Program-made: the position numbers and the translations under genes | Shown: in pieces, positions 62,699 to 64,000 of the stretch | Layout of the letters: each line of letters opens with the position of its first letter | Numbering within the stretch: the first letter of the stretch is position 1 | Source: Casuarius casuarius | Taxonomy: Eukaryota > Chordata > Aves > Casuariiformes > Casuariidae | Direction of reading: 5' to 3' | Length of the DNA stretch: 64,000 nucleotides | NCBI GenBank assembly: GCA_003342895.1 | Contig: PTFA01000042.1 | Location: 2,472,716 to 2,536,715, forward strand | The notes under the pieces: generated by a model | Seen by the model: only the letters and a program-made list of their open reading frames with translations | Told to the model about the DNA's origin: nothing | Database searches by the model: none

Positions 62699-64000
62699 AT
62701 CCAAAAGAATCGTGGACATAGCCTCTACTAAGCATTGCTCTCCCTCATGCTTTGTGCAGACCAATGCAGCACTGACATACAGTCTGATCAAGATTTATCA
62801 TTAACACTAACAGAAAATGCATTTATTCATTACAGTTCTCAATCGCAACAGACAGGCAAAGAGCAAGGGCACAAGTCAGCTACAGAGCAAAAGTCCTTTT
62901 TGCATTCATTACATGTGTGACAGAGGATAAACCAAAAACCTGCTGTGTTTTCATACAGGCCTACAAGGAGGAAACTGCTGCATGTTCTGATAATCCAGGG
63001 CAAGCTAAGCTATGAGTGAGTGCAGCACAAATGGATTTTCACCCCTTCCAATTACATTCCAAGAAGAAAGTAGGGCTATTCACTGAAAATGCCGCACAGA
63101 TTCATCCAGCCGTTCTCTTAGATGCTTGTTTTGCTAAATCGATAAGTAAGGTAACTTCTCAAAAACTGAGGCATCAGAAAAGACGCTGTAGTGTCAAAAG
63201 ATTGTTTGGCAAATAGAAATGTCTGACCACTTCCACACAGGGCGAAAGCTACAGTTCTCAAGGGCATGTCCTGTGTTTCCCCTCTCCCTTCTTCCATCTC
63301 CCTTAGGGCCTGAAAAAGAGTGAGGCCTCTCCCTGGTGTCCCACTGAGCACAGGATGGGAGAAAGCTGCTTGCAGACAACACGCGCAACGGAGTCATGTC
63401 GCTTTCATACCCATCTCTGCATGAAACTTTCTCTTCTGTCAGTCAATAGTGCCATAGGCATTTGGTGGAGAACCCTGTATGGGACAGTGGCACTGCTAAT
63501 CGATGTTCAAACAGCACAGATTTTTAGCTAACCTCCTTCTAGGGAGGGTCAGGGTTATGTTACACTCCCAAAACCACAGCAGGCAGCTGTGCTGTGGGTC
63601 CTAACTATGAGTCCCTTCTTCCCCACCTCACACAAGGCCTCTGCAGCTGCTTCAAACCTTACATTTGCTCAGGTTTAGTGACCGGAGTTGAAAAGACTGT
63701 CCTTGCTGAAGAAAACGTGATAGATGAAGGACCAGACTCACAAATCTCAGATTTAGAGTACCATCAACATGCACCACTTTACTGGAAAGATAATCAGTCT
63801 GTGAAAGAACTAGGATCTTCAGTGAAAACCACCATATGGTCATATCTCCAAGGGTCATTCTAGCTGTCAGGATGCTGCACATGAATGCTTTTCTTTACAT
63901 ACACACACACAAACACATAAATACAAGTGGGATCTATTCAGTCATTTTTTGATGGAATTTTTTTTTTATGGAAGATCTCCCTCCTGCCCCCTCTCCCACT

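Larger units (their letters stand above)
52722..64000 (-). other. RUNX1: RUNX1 intron 5 (partial, continues beyond the window)
   Basis: This is intronic sequence upstream of exon 6. The acceptor at its left end is unusual in having an almost pure C tract (plus-strand G run 52731-52740) before acaatag. Exon 5, which encodes the end of the Runt domain, is not present in the window. The interval holds MIR-like SINE fragments (56345-56505, 60130-60290, 61355-61480), a palindromic-type repeat remnant (61285-61340), a triplicated 14-15 bp motif (60346-60388), an A26 run (61717-61742), a T16 run (57208-57223) and a (TG)8 tract (62683-62698). No other gene is seen. Confidence 0.93.

Noticed and set aside
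52722..64000. RUNX1 exon 5 (end of Runt domain)
   Set aside because: No frame on the minus strand contains Runt-domain sequence ending in the GPREPRR type motif; it must lie beyond the window.

Overview
This is a vertebrate nuclear genomic window. It carries the 3' part of one gene, RUNX1 (runt-related transcription factor 1, AML1), on the minus strand. Three coding exons are certain from their translations, splice sites and reading phase: exon 6 (52721-52530), exon 7 (24821-24660) and the terminal coding exon 8 (21041-20548, ending in the VWRPY signature). The Runt DNA-binding domain exons and the promoters lie beyond position 64000. The organism is a sauropsid, most likely a bird. The protein reads as RUNX1 with non-mammalian substitutions. 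The interspersed repeats that can be recognised are old CR1-type LINE pieces, L2/L3-like LINE tails, MIR-like CORE-SINE pieces and small palindromic elements of the kind common in birds, crocodilians and turtles. No Alu, L1 or other mammalian repeats are visible. The species cannot be fixed from sequence alone.

Layout from left to right: 1-15.5 kb is the intergenic region downstream of RUNX1, with no gene I can support but with a compact CpG-rich island near 6.95-7.73 kb. About 15.5-20.55 kb is the long RUNX1 3' UTR (minus strand), with a plausible distal poly(A) signal at 15528-15533 and several microRNA-type seed matches. 20.55-21.04 kb is exon 8. 21.04-24.66 kb is intron 7. 24.66-24.82 kb is exon 7. 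24.82-52.53 kb is the 27.7-kb intron 6. 52.53-52.72 kb is exon 6. 52.72-64 kb is part of intron 5.

The three exons encode the region after the Runt domain: the end of the nuclear localisation signal, the RTAMR methylation / SIN3A-binding segment, the Ser/Thr-Pro phosphorylation cluster, the P/S/T-rich transactivation and inhibitory regions, a PPxY motif and the Groucho/TLE-binding C-terminus. All splice junctions seen are phase 1, so exons 6 and 7 are symmetric and can be skipped without a frameshift.

I did not find an undescribed biological system. The points most worth a second look are the orphan CpG island downstream of RUNX1, a GC-rich block in intron 6 headed by a strong CTCF-like motif, a short insertion and a phospho-site substitution in the RUNX1 protein, MITE-like repeats inside the 3' UTR, and a long CA/CG tract with Z-DNA potential. 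Single undetermined bases (n) are scattered through the window, and none falls in a coding exon.
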